A stretch of 16,689 bases of DNA, taken from the NCBI GenBank assembly GCA_024684065.1, contig JAIKXO010000339.1, positions 1 through 16,689 on the forward strand. The letters run 5' to 3'. The notes below the pieces were generated by a model. It did no database searches. It saw nothing but the letters and a program-made list of their open reading frames with translations, and was not told where the DNA came from. Shown in pieces: positions 6,961 to 15,112 of this stretch. The stretch is from Lachnospiraceae bacterium. Its GTDB lineage: Bacteria > Bacillota_A > Clostridia > Lachnospirales > Lachnospiraceae. The stretch's first letter is position 1, and the number at the start of each line of letters is the position of its first letter. The translations under genes and the position numbers were made by a program.

Positions 6961-8337
6961 TCATTTAATGTCGTTATTGGTCTTTCCTGCGCGGAACTGG
7001 GTCACGTCATCGGTCTTTGCGCTTTCGTCATAGAGATTGACGGCCGCGACATATACGGCGGCGCATCTTACAAGGTCATCCTTATAGGTGATCTCGTTGG
7101 GCGCGTGAGCCTGGCTCTCGGCTCCCGGTCCGAAGCCCACGCAGGGGATGCCGTAGCGGCCCTGGATCGATACGCAGTTGGTTGAGAAGGTCCATTTGTC
7201 TATGAGAGGGCGGTTCCTTAACTCCTTTGTGCAGTCCGGTCCCATCCTGTGTTCTCCGTAGAGCGCCTTATGCGCGTCGTAGAGCGCCTTGACATGCGCG
7301 GCGTTTTCCTTGTTGATCCAGGTGGGGAAGTAACACTCGGTTTCATAGACCTCTCCGGTCCATGAGGGACGGTCGTACATATACATGGAAACCTCCACAT
7401 CATCCCCGTATTTCTTAACGCTCGGAAGCTCACGTATTTCGTTAAGGCAGGACTCCCAGGTCTCACCGGCCGTCATTCGTCTGTCGACGGAGATGGCGCA
7501 GCTGTCCGCTACCGCGCAGCGGCTCGGCGAGGTATAGAAGATCTGGGACACCGTGCAGGTGCCTCTTCCGAGGAAGCGGGCGTCCTCAAAGTGATCCGGA
7601 TTGTATTTGGGGCTTAACATTTTCACAAGGCCTTTGATATCGGTGCTCTCATCGCATCCGTTATTGTTTAAGGCCCTTACGTCCGCTATGATGTCCGCCA
7701 TCTTATAGATGGCGTTGTCTCCTCTTTCGGGAGCGGAGCCATGGCAGGAAACGCCCTTGACATCAACCCTTATCTCCATCCTTCCCCTGTGGCCCCGGTA
7801 GATCCCGCCGTCGGTAGGCTCTGTCGAGATGACGAATTCGGGGCGGATGTTTTCTTTATTGTAGATGTACTGCCAGCACATCCCGTCGCAGTCCTCCTCC
7901 TGAACGGAGCCGACGATCATTATCTTATAGCCCTTCGGGATAAGATCCAGATCCTTCATGATCTTTGCGCTGTATACGGCGCTGCATACGCCGCCCTCCT
8001 GATCGGAGCCGCCTCTTCCGTAGATTATCTCGTCGGTCTCATAGCCTTCATAGGGATCATGGTCCCAGTTGTCACGGTTTCCTATGCCCACCGTGTCAAT
8101 GTGTCCGTCTATTGCTATTATCTTATCGCCGTCGCCTATCCATCCGATGACGTTTCCGAGACCGTCGATCTCTGCTTTGTCAAAGCCGAGCTTCTCCATT
8201 TCCGCTTTGATGCATTCGGCGACCTCCTTTTCCTCGCAGCTTTCGCTCGGAAGCGAGATCATGGCCCTGAGAAAGGCGCACATATCCTTTCTGTAGCCTT
8301 CCGCAGCCTCCTTGATTTTCTCAAAATCCAGTGACAT
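6961..8337 (-). CDS. ygeY: YgeY-family M20-type metallohydrolase
   Basis: A zinc-dependent hydrolase of the M20 aminoacylase/peptidase fold, probably cleaving an amide or ureido intermediate rather than a peptide. Family databases call it selenium-metabolism-linked. Metal and catalytic residues are visible: H79 and D81 in DGHIDTVG, D112 in GSDQEGG, the EE pair at 147-148 in VQEEDCDG, E173 in STEPT and H411 in SQAHAPNE. The dimerisation-domain histidine is in [13 protein letters not shown] (197-209). At 458 residues it is longer than E. coli YgeY (about 403), with an extra C-terminal tail of some 20 residues after the last strand. The ribosome site AAGGAG stands six bases before the ATG. It lies 99 nt after dpaL and 41 nt before ygeW. 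Confidence 0.94.
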   Translation of the reverse strand: MSLDFEKIKEAAEGYRKDMCAFLRAMISLPSESCEEKEVAECIKAEMEKLGFDKAEIDGLGNVIGWIGDGDKIIAIDGHIDTVGIGNRDNWDHDPYEGYETDEIIYGRGGSDQEGGVCSAVYSAKIMKDLDLIPKGYKIMIVGSVQEEDCDGMCWQYIYNKENIRPEFVISTEPTDGGIYRGHRGRMEIRVDVKGVSCHGSAPERGDNAIYKMADIIADVRALNNNGCDESTDIKGLVKMLSPKYNPDHFEDARFLGRGTCTVSQIFYTSPSRCAVADSCAISVDRRMTAGETWESCLNEIRELPSVKKYGDDVEVSMYMYDRPSWTGEVYETECYFPTWINKENAAHVKALYDAHKALYGEHRMGPDCTKELRNRPLIDKWTFSTNCVSIQGRYGIPCVGFGPGAESQAHAPNEITYKDDLVRCAAVYVAAVNLYDESAKTDDVTQFRAGKTNNDIK

Positions 8338-8436
8338 TCTACACTCCTTTCTTTTTGCCTGTTTCTGTTTTATGAATTGACAGTCTGACCGGCGGAAATG
8401 ATCCTGACAGACATTTTCGCCTTCTGAAAACTTAAT

Positions 8437-9642
8437 TCAACCATTCTCCCCGTCCCAGACGATCTTTTTATATCTTTCAGGATCGGTATCCCCCTCGGTA
8501 GAGAACATCAGCACTTTCGAATCCCTGTTAAGCTCAAGCTCCTCCTTAAGCTCCCTGTATTCCTCTGACCTCATGATGCTCTCAAGAACACCCATCCCGA
8601 CGGCTCCGGATTCCCCGCTTATTACCCTAGGGTCGCCCTTTATGGGGGCGGAGAGCATCCTCATCCCCTTAGCCGCGACGTGGTCGGGGCAGGAGAGGAA
8701 TGCGTCAGCGTGATTTCTCAGGATATCCCAGCCGATAGTGTTGGGCTCTCCGCAGGCAAGACCTGCCATGATGGTCAGAAGATCGCCGTCTACGATGCGG
8801 GGATTTCCGTCGCCCGCCAGAGCTCCCTTATAGAGACAGGCTGCCGCATCGGCCTCCATTATGATAAATTTCGGAGGGTTATCGGGGTAGAGGTTTGAAA
8901 AATATCCGACTACGGCACCCGCTAAGCTCCCGACCCCGGCCTGTACAAAGACATGGGTCGGACGGTCCGTACCGGCCGCCTTTAACCCCTCGGAGGCTTC
9001 CTTTGCCATGCTTCCGTATCCCTGCATGATCCAGGACGGGATCTCCTCATAGCCTTCCCATGCTGTGTCCTGGACGATCACCCCATGTTCCGTTTCGGAA
9101 GCTTCCCTGGCCGCAAGACGGACGCAGTCATCATAGTTGAGCTCCTCTATGGTGACCTTTGCCCCCTCCTTTGCGATATTGTCAAACCTGGCCTTTGTGC
9201 TGCCCTTGGGCATATGGACCACGGCCTTCTGCTTAAGCCTTGCCGCCGCCCAGGCCACGCCCCGTCCGTGGTTCCCGTCGGTAGCGGTAAAGAAGGTGGC
9301 CTGCCCGAAGTCCTTCTTAAGCTCATCCCCCGTAAGGTAGTCATAGGTCATTTCGGAAACATCCTTTCCGGTTTCCTTTGCGATATATTTCGCCATGGCA
9401 AAGGAGCCTCCCAGGACCTTAAAGGCATTAAGCCCGAACCGGTAGCTCTCGTCCTTTACGAAGACGGATGCAAGTCCCAGATAGTCCGCAATGCCCTTAA
9501 GCTCCGAAAGGGGCGTTACACTGTACTGGGGAAAGCCTTTATGAAATCTAAATGCTTTATCCACGTTTTCCGCTGACATGACAGACAGCCATCCGTCATC
9601 GCTTTTCGGCATCTTATTTAAGACCCATTTGATCTTTTCCAT
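8437..9642 (-). CDS. dpaL: 2,3-diaminopropionate ammonia-lyase (YgeX/DpaL)
   Basis: A pyridoxal-phosphate fold-type II lyase turning 2,3-diaminopropionate into pyruvate and two ammonia, through 2-aminoacrylate. The cofactor lysine is K75 in LNAFKVLGGSFA; the phosphate-binding loop is GVGSLAGAVVG (236-246). ATDGNHGRG carries D122, and VQDTAWEGYEEIP carries D192. These match the two acid/base aspartates described for the E. coli and Salmonella enzymes. The C-terminal TEGDTDPERY is typical. The length, 401 residues, equals the family norm. The ribosome site AAAGGA precedes the ATG by about eight bases. It is the first gene after the 333-nt structured spacer that follows ygfK, so it may be set to a different expression level. 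In the inferred pathway it is the last carbon step. Confidence 0.96.
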   Translation of the reverse strand: MEKIKWVLNKMPKSDDGWLSVMSAENVDKAFRFHKGFPQYSVTPLSELKGIADYLGLASVFVKDESYRFGLNAFKVLGGSFAMAKYIAKETGKDVSEMTYDYLTGDELKKDFGQATFFTATDGNHGRGVAWAAARLKQKAVVHMPKGSTKARFDNIAKEGAKVTIEELNYDDCVRLAAREASETEHGVIVQDTAWEGYEEIPSWIMQGYGSMAKEASEGLKAAGTDRPTHVFVQAGVGSLAGAVVGYFSNLYPDNPPKFIIMEADAAACLYKGALAGDGNPRIVDGDLLTIMAGLACGEPNTIGWDILRNHADAFLSCPDHVAAKGMRMLSAPIKGDPRVISGESGAVGMGVLESIMRSEEYRELKEELELNRDSKVLMFSTEGDTDPERYKKIVWDGENG

Positions 9643-9975
9643 TTTTTTTATCCTTTCATATATTTATAGATATCAGGGTCAAAAGCCTGAACCCAATGGC
9701 GAGCTTGCTTGCCATTGGGTGAAAGGTTTTATGACCCGCCGCAATATGAGCAAGAAGTGGGGAAGGGGCCCCACGGATTGCGAATATTGGGGAGCGTGGT
9801 GAAAGTGCGAAGCACGGAACCACGCTTGATATCACTTTATTTAATAAGGGAAACGCTGATTAAAGTGTTTCCCGAGCTAAATGCTCGGGGCTGCTGCGTG
9901 CCGGCGGCACGCGTTCAGTAACGAACGAAGCGGAGATCAGCCCTTTTTCTGCGCACAGATCCGTTACCGCAAAAA
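9643..9975. other. Structured intergenic spacer inside the operon, at least five hairpins
   Basis: No coding region is supported here. Hairpins found are: 9676-9737, with an inner 10-bp perfect stem ACCCAATGGC/GCCATTGGGT and an outer GGGTCA/TGACCC; 9757-9774 (GTGGGG/CCCCAC); 9793-9826 (AGCGTGGT/ACCACGCT, with GTGC/GCAC nested inside); 9848-9873 (10 bp, one G-T); 9871-9889 (CCCGAGC/GCTCGGG, sharing CCC with the former and so mutually exclusive); and 9896-9912 (GCGTGCC/GGCACGC). The left part has the look of an interspersed Lachnospiraceae intergenic repeat. A weak - strand promoter (TTCAGG-17-TATAAA, 9663-9691) may precede dpaL. Confidence 0.7.
9845..9873. repeat. Diverged copy of the 950-984 hairpin repeat
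   Basis: TAAGGGAAACGCTGAT resembles TAAGGAAAAACTGAT at 951, and the downstream arm AGTGTTTCCC resembles AGTTTTTCC. The stem pairs 9848-9857 with 9864-9873 with one G-T wobble. Confidence 0.4.
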
Positions 9976-12900
9976 CTACAGTAAATACGGATACTCGTTT
10001 AAGACTGCCTTTATTATGGCCGCCGCTTCCGTCGAGATCTTTTCGGCCGCGGCCATATCCGCATTTTCCTCTTTTCCGTCAAGCCGCAGAAGGAAGCTGT
10101 CGTTTCCGAGCACCATAAATCCGTCGTTTGTGCTGTTGTCAAAGTCTTCCCTGTTACAGAAGAGGGTGAACTTATCCCTGTAGGGGGCGCCGTCATACGG
10201 GCAGAACACCTCACAGTTTCCGCATTCGTTGCACATCCGGTCAACATGGAGTATCTGCGGGCTGCATTTTCCGGGGACATTTATATATATGTTTGCCCTG
10301 TTGGGGCATACATCCGCACACACAGCGCAGACAGCGGGACATCCCAGGCATCTTCTGTCAGGAGTAGCGGAAGTATCGGTGCAGATGACCCCTTTCTTCT
10401 CAAGCAAGGGCTCTGTATCGTCTGCGGCGTTTTCACATTCGTATTTGTCAAAGCTTATGCCTGCAATGGCTTTTGCGGCCTTTGCGGCATCGGAGACCGC
10501 CTCGACAACGGTTGCGGGCCCGCGTCTGCCGTCGCCTGCAGCGTAGACTCCCTGTACGCTTGTGAGCATGTTTTCATCCGTAACGGGCCTTCCCTTTTGA
10601 TCGAGTTTTATACCTGCTTCCTCGTAAAGACCTGTATCCACCGATTCTCCGACGGCGGCTATTACGGTATCCGCAGGGATCTCCACCGTGCGTCCGGTAT
10701 CAACGGGGGCGCGGCGTCCGGAAGCGTCGGCCTCCCCAAGCTCCATTACGGAGCACGACAGTACGCCGTCCTTGAAGCCTATGGGGGCTAAAAGCTCCAT
10801 GAATTCCACGCCGTCCTGCAATGCGGCATTGAGCTCTTCCTCGTCAGCCGGCATATAGCGCCTGGTCCTTCTGTAAACGAGCCTTACGTTCTTAACGCCC
10901 CTTATCCGTTTTGCGGCTCTGGCGGTATCCATGGCCGTGTTTCCGCCTCCGAGAACGATAACGTCCGTTCCGAGGCTTACCGAACCGGGTCCGGACTTTG
11001 CTTCTGTAAGAAAGTCAACAGCGTCTAAAGCTTCTCCGTATTTAAGATGGACATCCCCCGGCTTCCAGGCGCCGACGCAGAGGATTACATCTGTAAAGCC
11101 CTGCTCCTTTAATTCCCTGACCGAGGTTATTTCCGTGCCGGTTTTAACCCCGGCGCCGTAGGCAAGGCAGAGGGAAATGTCTTTATCAACGGAAGCCTCA
11201 TCTATTCTGAATCCCGGGATAGTGTGGCGCACGATCCCGCCGAGGCTTTCTCTTTTTTCGAATATGGTAACGGATATCCCGGCCCTTGAAAGGAAATACG
11301 CGGCTGCAAGGCCAGCGGGACCGCCTCCGACGATAGCGGCCTTTTTTTCCGTACATTTACCGTCCGAGCCTTCCCGGGCATCGCTGCAGACAGGCTCTTT
11401 CCCGGGAGTTAAGGAAGCTTTGAGCAAAGGAAGGACCTTTTCATATGCTTCCTTTGCCGCTTCAAGCTTTGTCTCCCTGATATGCAGGCTTTCCTCATAG
11501 TAATTGCGCATGCATTTGTCGCCGCAGTGATGGGGACAGATGGTTCCTGTAATGAAGGGCAGGGCGTTTTTTTCTATGATGATACGGAATGCTTTCTCCG
11601 GATCCCTTTCCTCCATAGCCCTGAGGTAAGCCGGTATGTCCTGGTTTATCGGACAGCCTTCGCTGCAGGGCGATGTAAAACAGGAGAAGAGAGGAAGCTT
11701 CTTACCCAGATGTCTGTCGGGAAGAGGCTTTATGCTCTTTTTATATAACGGATCGTTTATGACATCCTCATCAAGCTTATGCAGACGGTTAAGGTCTATA
11801 CCCGTAAAAGGAGAGGGGGCGTTCTTTTTCAGGGCGTCCCCGATCTGTGCAAACCTTTCGTAGCCGCCGGGCTTAAGTATATTCGTTGCCATGGTGACCG
11901 GCCAGATGCCGGCCTGATACAGCCTGTCAATATTCTGGAGCACTGCGCCGCCGGAATAGGAGATACGGAGCCTGCCCTCAAACTCATCGGAGATGAGCCG
12001 TGCCATGTGAACGGTGAGAGGGAAGAGCGAGCGTCCTGCCATGTACATTTCTTCGCTCGGAAGCTCTCCGGCCTTTACGTCCACGGGGAAGGTGTTCGAA
12101 AGCTTGACTCCGAATTCAAGCCCGTTTTCCTTTGCCAAGATGGCAAGCCTTTTAAGCATCGGAACTGCATCCGCCCATTTAAGATCTTCATTGAAATGAT
12201 GGTCGTCAAAGGCTATATAATCAAAGCCCAGGCTGTCAAGCCGCTTTCTTGCATAGTCATAGCCTAAGAGAGTGGGGTTGCATTTGATATATGTATGCAG
12301 TTTCTTTTCGGTTAAAAGGTAGGTTGCGATCCTTTCTATTTCGTCGGGAGGACAGCCGTGCAGCGTCGATTCCGTGATCGAGTTCGAAATGTTTGGAGAG
12401 ATGCCTTTTACGAAGGCTTCGTCGACATTCTTAAATCTGCCGAGGTTTAAAAGAGCCCATTCTGTCGCCTCTTTAAAGGCCTCCGTATTGCCGGCATCCT
12501 TCATGTTGTCGATGTAGGTGTTTATCTTTTCCGATTTTATGCCTTCAAGGTCATATCCGACTGACATGTTGAAGACGAAGGCGTCAGGATCCCCGAAACC
12601 GAATTCTTTTGCTAAAAGCTTGCAGGCCACATAGGCATGGATATATTCGGCGCATGCCTCGGGAACCGTAAGCTCCGTCGACCATTCGCAGTTATAGCAT
12701 TCGTCGGCTGCAGTGATACAGGGCTTGCTTATGCACTTTGACAGTTCCGCGCCGTCCATGATCTGTACGGTCTTAAGCTCAAAGAATCTGGAGCCTGCTG
12801 CATAGGAAGCTATAATATTCTGCGCTAACTGTGTGTTGGGCCCAGCGGCGGGGCCGAAGGGCGATTCTATTGTTTCATCAAAGATCGGCATTGCATCTTT

Positions 12901-13014
12901 TCCGTCATATCTGACAAAATGCCTGACGCCGAATATGCTTCCGTACCGCTCGTGCTCGTCAAGTATCCATTCCATAAGATGTCCGAAGGACATGGGTCTC
13001 ATAATATCGCTCAT
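9976..13014 (-). CDS. ygfK: YgfK, flavin/iron-sulfur reductase (putative selenate reductase subunit; probable purine/urate reductase)
   Basis: A 1012-residue multidomain oxidoreductase, the E. coli YgfK length class. Residues 1-400 form a dihydroorotate/dihydropyrimidine-dehydrogenase-like FMN barrel (SPFGPAAGPNTQLAQN 51-66, FFELKTVQ, IKCNPTLLGYDY, SYSGGAVLQN). Residues 440-860 are a GltD-like module: N-terminal Fe-S cysteines C445, C450, C454 and C493, C497, C501; the FAD motif AIVGGGPAGLAAA (560-572); and the NAD(P)H motif VIVLGGGNTAMDTARAA (685-701). The C-terminus has a ferredoxin-like domain with C889, C892, C896, C899, C903 and the classical CxxCxxCxxxC at 928-938. This layout parallels dihydropyrimidine dehydrogenase, which supports reduction of a purine or pyrimidine ring by NAD(P)H or another donor. 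The selenate-reductase name is historical. AGGAGGT precedes the ATG; ssnA ends 49 nt upstream. Confidence 0.95.
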   Translation of the reverse strand: MSDIMRPMSFGHLMEWILDEHERYGSIFGVRHFVRYDGKDAMPIFDETIESPFGPAAGPNTQLAQNIIASYAAGSRFFELKTVQIMDGAELSKCISKPCITAADECYNCEWSTELTVPEACAEYIHAYVACKLLAKEFGFGDPDAFVFNMSVGYDLEGIKSEKINTYIDNMKDAGNTEAFKEATEWALLNLGRFKNVDEAFVKGISPNISNSITESTLHGCPPDEIERIATYLLTEKKLHTYIKCNPTLLGYDYARKRLDSLGFDYIAFDDHHFNEDLKWADAVPMLKRLAILAKENGLEFGVKLSNTFPVDVKAGELPSEEMYMAGRSLFPLTVHMARLISDEFEGRLRISYSGGAVLQNIDRLYQAGIWPVTMATNILKPGGYERFAQIGDALKKNAPSPFTGIDLNRLHKLDEDVINDPLYKKSIKPLPDRHLGKKLPLFSCFTSPCSEGCPINQDIPAYLRAMEERDPEKAFRIIIEKNALPFITGTICPHHCGDKCMRNYYEESLHIRETKLEAAKEAYEKVLPLLKASLTPGKEPVCSDAREGSDGKCTEKKAAIVGGGPAGLAAAYFLSRAGISVTIFEKRESLGGIVRHTIPGFRIDEASVDKDISLCLAYGAGVKTGTEITSVRELKEQGFTDVILCVGAWKPGDVHLKYGEALDAVDFLTEAKSGPGSVSLGTDVIVLGGGNTAMDTARAAKRIRGVKNVRLVYRRTRRYMPADEEELNAALQDGVEFMELLAPIGFKDGVLSCSVMELGEADASGRRAPVDTGRTVEIPADTVIAAVGESVDTGLYEEAGIKLDQKGRPVTDENMLTSVQGVYAAGDGRRGPATVVEAVSDAAKAAKAIAGISFDKYECENAADDTEPLLEKKGVICTDTSATPDRRCLGCPAVCAVCADVCPNRANIYINVPGKCSPQILHVDRMCNECGNCEVFCPYDGAPYRDKFTLFCNREDFDNSTNDGFMVLGNDSFLLRLDGKEENADMAAAEKISTEAAAIIKAVLNEYPYLL

Positions 13015-13063
13015 AACAACCTCCTCTGCTGAAATGGGCCGTTGGCCATGAAATATCGCATCC

Positions 13064-14404
13064 TTAATATTCCCTGTGGTTAAGGTCTCTCCAGAGCCCT
13101 TTGCTCTGCTCCATAATAAAGGCGTTTATCTTTTCCTCATCAATACCTGTAAATTCGCGGTCCTTATACAGTACCTTTCCGTTTATTATCGTGGTCTTAC
13201 AGCTCCTGCCCATCATACCGAATATCATGTGGCCGTCGATGTTTTCGTTAGAGAAAGGAGTGAACGGCTTGTAATCCATCACGATGAGGTCAGCGGCGGC
13301 GCCCGCTTTTATGATCCCCAGAGGCCGTCCGAAGTATTTTTCCGCGATGACCCGGTTATTGTCAAACAGCATTTTTACGCCTTCGCCCCAAGCGACGTTC
13401 GGAAGGGCGGCGTTATGCCGCTGGATTATAAGGAAAACCTTAAGGCTTTCGAGCATATCGTGGGTATAGGCGTCTGTTCCCATCCCTACGGTTATGCCCT
13501 TTTTCATCATCTGAAGCACGGGGGCGCAGCCGACGGCGTTGCCCATATTGGATTCGGGGTTGTTTACCGTCATGGTCCCTGTTTCCTTAAGGATGTCCAT
13601 CTCTGCGGGGCTTATGTGTATACAGTGCCCGAGAAGTGTCTTTTCACCGAGAATCCCGTTATAGAGAAGGCGGTTTACGGGACGGCAGCCGTAATTCCTC
13701 AGACTGTCATACACATCATTCATGCCCTCGGCGACATGGATGTGAAAGCCCGTCATGCCGTTATTTGCCTCAACCATCTTTTCAAAGGTCTTATCGGAAA
13801 TGGTAAACAGCGCATGGCCTCCGAACATGGCCTTTATCATGGGATCGTCCTCATCCTTTGCCCATCTGGCAAAATCGGCATTTTCCCTTATTCCCTGCTC
13901 TGTCTTTTCCTCCCCGTCCCGTTCCGAGACTTCGTAGCAGAGACAGGAACGTATCCCGATCTCCTTAACCACGTCTTTGATCGCAAAAAGGGAACCCGGG
14001 ATCTCGCAAAAGCTTGCGTGGTGGTCAAATATCGTGGTCACGCCGTCCCTTATGCAGTCAAGGACGGTGGCGTATGCGCTTGCCTTAGTACGGTCCAGGG
14101 TAAGCTTTCTGTCTATTGCCCACCACATTCCTTCGAGCACCTCGAGGAAATTGGTCGGGTTGTTCCCAGTAATCGAAAGACCGCGCGCCAGTCCCGAGTA
14201 TATATGGGTATGGGCGTTGATAAACCCGGGCATGATGACTCCGCCTTTTGCGTCAAGAAACTCCGCATCCGGGTACTTTTTCCTGAGCTCCTTATGATCC
14301 CCGGCTTCTAAGACTGTGTCACCGTCGATCACCACAGCTCCGTCCTTAAACCAGGGTTTTTCCTCATCTCTTGTGATGAGCATTCCGTTGCCGACCAAAA
14401 GCAT
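13064..14404 (-). CDS. ssnA: SsnA-family amidohydrolase, first gene of purine operon
   Basis: A 446-residue metal-dependent hydrolase of the amidohydrolase superfamily (guanine deaminase/atrazine chlorohydrolase type). In this pathway it probably opens or deaminates the reduced purine made by YgfK. Metal ligands are H65 and H67 in NAHTHIYSG (63-71), H221/H223 in FHIHVAE (220-226), H260 in LLGHCIH and D311 in MGTDAYTHD. The GIIKAGAAADLIVMDY segment closes the beta-sandwich. GGAGGT lies seven bases before the ATG, so the start is firm. A strong promoter with an overlapping inverted repeat lies 50-80 bases upstream, making ssnA the operon head. It ends 49 nt before ygfK, its usual partner. Confidence 0.95.
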   Translation of the reverse strand: MLLVGNGMLITRDEEKPWFKDGAVVIDGDTVLEAGDHKELRKKYPDAEFLDAKGGVIMPGFINAHTHIYSGLARGLSITGNNPTNFLEVLEGMWWAIDRKLTLDRTKASAYATVLDCIRDGVTTIFDHHASFCEIPGSLFAIKDVVKEIGIRSCLCYEVSERDGEEKTEQGIRENADFARWAKDEDDPMIKAMFGGHALFTISDKTFEKMVEANNGMTGFHIHVAEGMNDVYDSLRNYGCRPVNRLLYNGILGEKTLLGHCIHISPAEMDILKETGTMTVNNPESNMGNAVGCAPVLQMMKKGITVGMGTDAYTHDMLESLKVFLIIQRHNAALPNVAWGEGVKMLFDNNRVIAEKYFGRPLGIIKAGAAADLIVMDYKPFTPFSNENIDGHMIFGMMGRSCKTTIINGKVLYKDREFTGIDEEKINAFIMEQSKGLWRDLNHREY

Positions 14405-14431
14405 ATCAGGTACCTCCGTTGTATAAGAGAA

Positions 14432-14469
14432 AAACCGTTATTTTCAACAAAAATATTGTATAACGGTTT
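14432..14469. promoter_or_regulatory. Inverted repeat flanking the ssnA -10 region, candidate operator
   Basis: AAACCGTTA (14432-14440) and TAACGGTTT (14461-14469) are perfect 9-bp inverted arms with a 20-bp spacer that contains the -10 box. One arm lies in the -10/-35 spacer and the other just after the inferred start site, so a bound repressor would block polymerase. Because one arm is upstream of the start site, it cannot act as an RNA hairpin in this transcript. Confidence 0.6.
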
Positions 14470-14483
14470 GATTTTTCGGTCAA
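14455..14483 (-). promoter_or_regulatory. Sigma-A-type promoter of the ssnA-hydA operon
   Basis: On the - strand, TTGACC (14483-14478) is followed after exactly 17 bases by TACAAT (14460-14455). Both hexamers match consensus at five of six positions. The start site would be near 14448, giving a leader of about 44 nt, too short for a riboswitch. Confidence 0.75.
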
Positions 14484-14605
14484 TACTTATAAAGGAATAT
14501 AAGCGGTGATATGCCGGTGACAGGACATATGACATCCGGCAGGCCAATGCATACCACATGATCTGCCGGTGCTGCTGCACTCACGGGAAACTCAGGACTT
14601 AGGAG

Positions 14606-14827
14606 ATGACCGAGTTCCGGGAACAGGAAATGCTCGGTGACATCAACAATGCCATCACTGCTTTCAATGCCGGAAGAGATGAAAAGAAAAACTCTGAAGC
14701 GAAATCAGTCACCCCATATTGAGTGGCTGATTTCCTACTACGTCTGCCTCGTTATACAAATTTTGATAAGATGAAAAAAACCTTATCACTGTATATTGAT
14801 CTTTGCTGTACTTCTAATCAGTGTTAA
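14606..14827 (+). pseudogene. Possible decayed reading frame with one in-frame TGA
   Basis: An ATG at 14606 gives 38 codons (MTEFREQEMLGDINNAITAF and on), ending in TGA at 14720. The same frame then continues 34 more codons to TAA at 14825. A TAG lies directly before the ATG region at 14600. AGGAG touches the ATG with no spacing, so translation is unlikely. The rest of the 14484-14823 stretch holds only small inverted repeats (CCGGCAG 14536 / CTGCCGG 14563; GAAATCAG 14701 / CTGATTTC near 14727). I recognise no family; it may be a remnant of mobile-element DNA. Confidence 0.2.
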
Positions 14828-15099
14828 TTGTCTGAAAGCAGTTTTTTTAATTCCATATACCTTTCCTTTATATCTTCCGGTACATCCAGATCCATATCCA
14901 GATAATTGTCTATAATATAATATTCAAGTTCCATTAACTCTTCAGGAATATCGTCCTCGTCCAAAACAAACAGATTTATACCAAGTTCTTTTGCCCGCTG
15001 CTTCTTCCTCCTGAATCGTTCCATATCCTCTCCGGAAACAGTGTATGTATATATCAATGGTTTATCCAATTCAGGTTTCTCAACTAATACTGTTTTCAT
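14824..15099 (-). CDS. Small acidic protein of unknown function, coupled to JAB-domain gene
   Basis: A 91-residue, strongly charged protein. After MKTVLVEKPELDKPLIYTYT comes a basic helix (RRKKQRAK, about 30-37), then an acidic stretch (LDEDDIPEELMELE, 46-59; LDMDLDVPEDI, 67-77) and a C-terminal helix. No membrane segment or signal is visible. AAAGGAGG precedes the ATG and overlaps the stop codon of the upstream JAB-domain gene, 13 nt away, so the two are translationally coupled and likely act together. It could be an inhibitor, antitoxin or substrate adaptor for the metalloprotease-like protein; none of these is shown by sequence. Confidence 0.75.
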   Translation of the reverse strand: MKTVLVEKPELDKPLIYTYTVSGEDMERFRRKKQRAKELGINLFVLDEDDIPEELMELEYYIIDNYLDMDLDVPEDIKERYMELKKLLSDN

Positions 15100-15112
15100 A
15101 AGCTGCCTCCTT

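Noticed and set aside
6920..6964. Longer N-terminus of YgeW starting at 6964
   Set aside because: The ATG at 6919 has GAGGAGG at good distance and gives the known family length; the extension would overlap the ygeY stop.
9676..9912. CRISPR array from the repeated hairpins
   Set aside because: The hairpins differ in sequence and spacing; there are no direct repeats with unique spacers and no cas genes.
13076..14311. 411-codon + strand ORF opposite ssnA
   Set aside because: It is the antisense shadow of ssnA, whose metal-binding motifs and ribosome site are clear.
14405..14448. Purine riboswitch ahead of ssnA
   Set aside because: The inferred leader is only about 44 nt and shows no aptamer-like fold.
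14329..14580. 83-codon - strand ORF overlapping the ssnA start
   Set aside because: It runs over the operon promoter and out of frame into ssnA, with no ribosome site or recognisable domain.
14720..14722. TGA as a selenocysteine codon, given the selenium-linked neighbours
   Set aside because: No SECIS-like hairpin follows directly, and the frame is not a known selenoprotein.
14764..14788. Terminator from TGATAAG/CTTATCA
   Set aside because: The stem is short (7 bp), the loop is A-rich and there is no T-tract after it on either strand.
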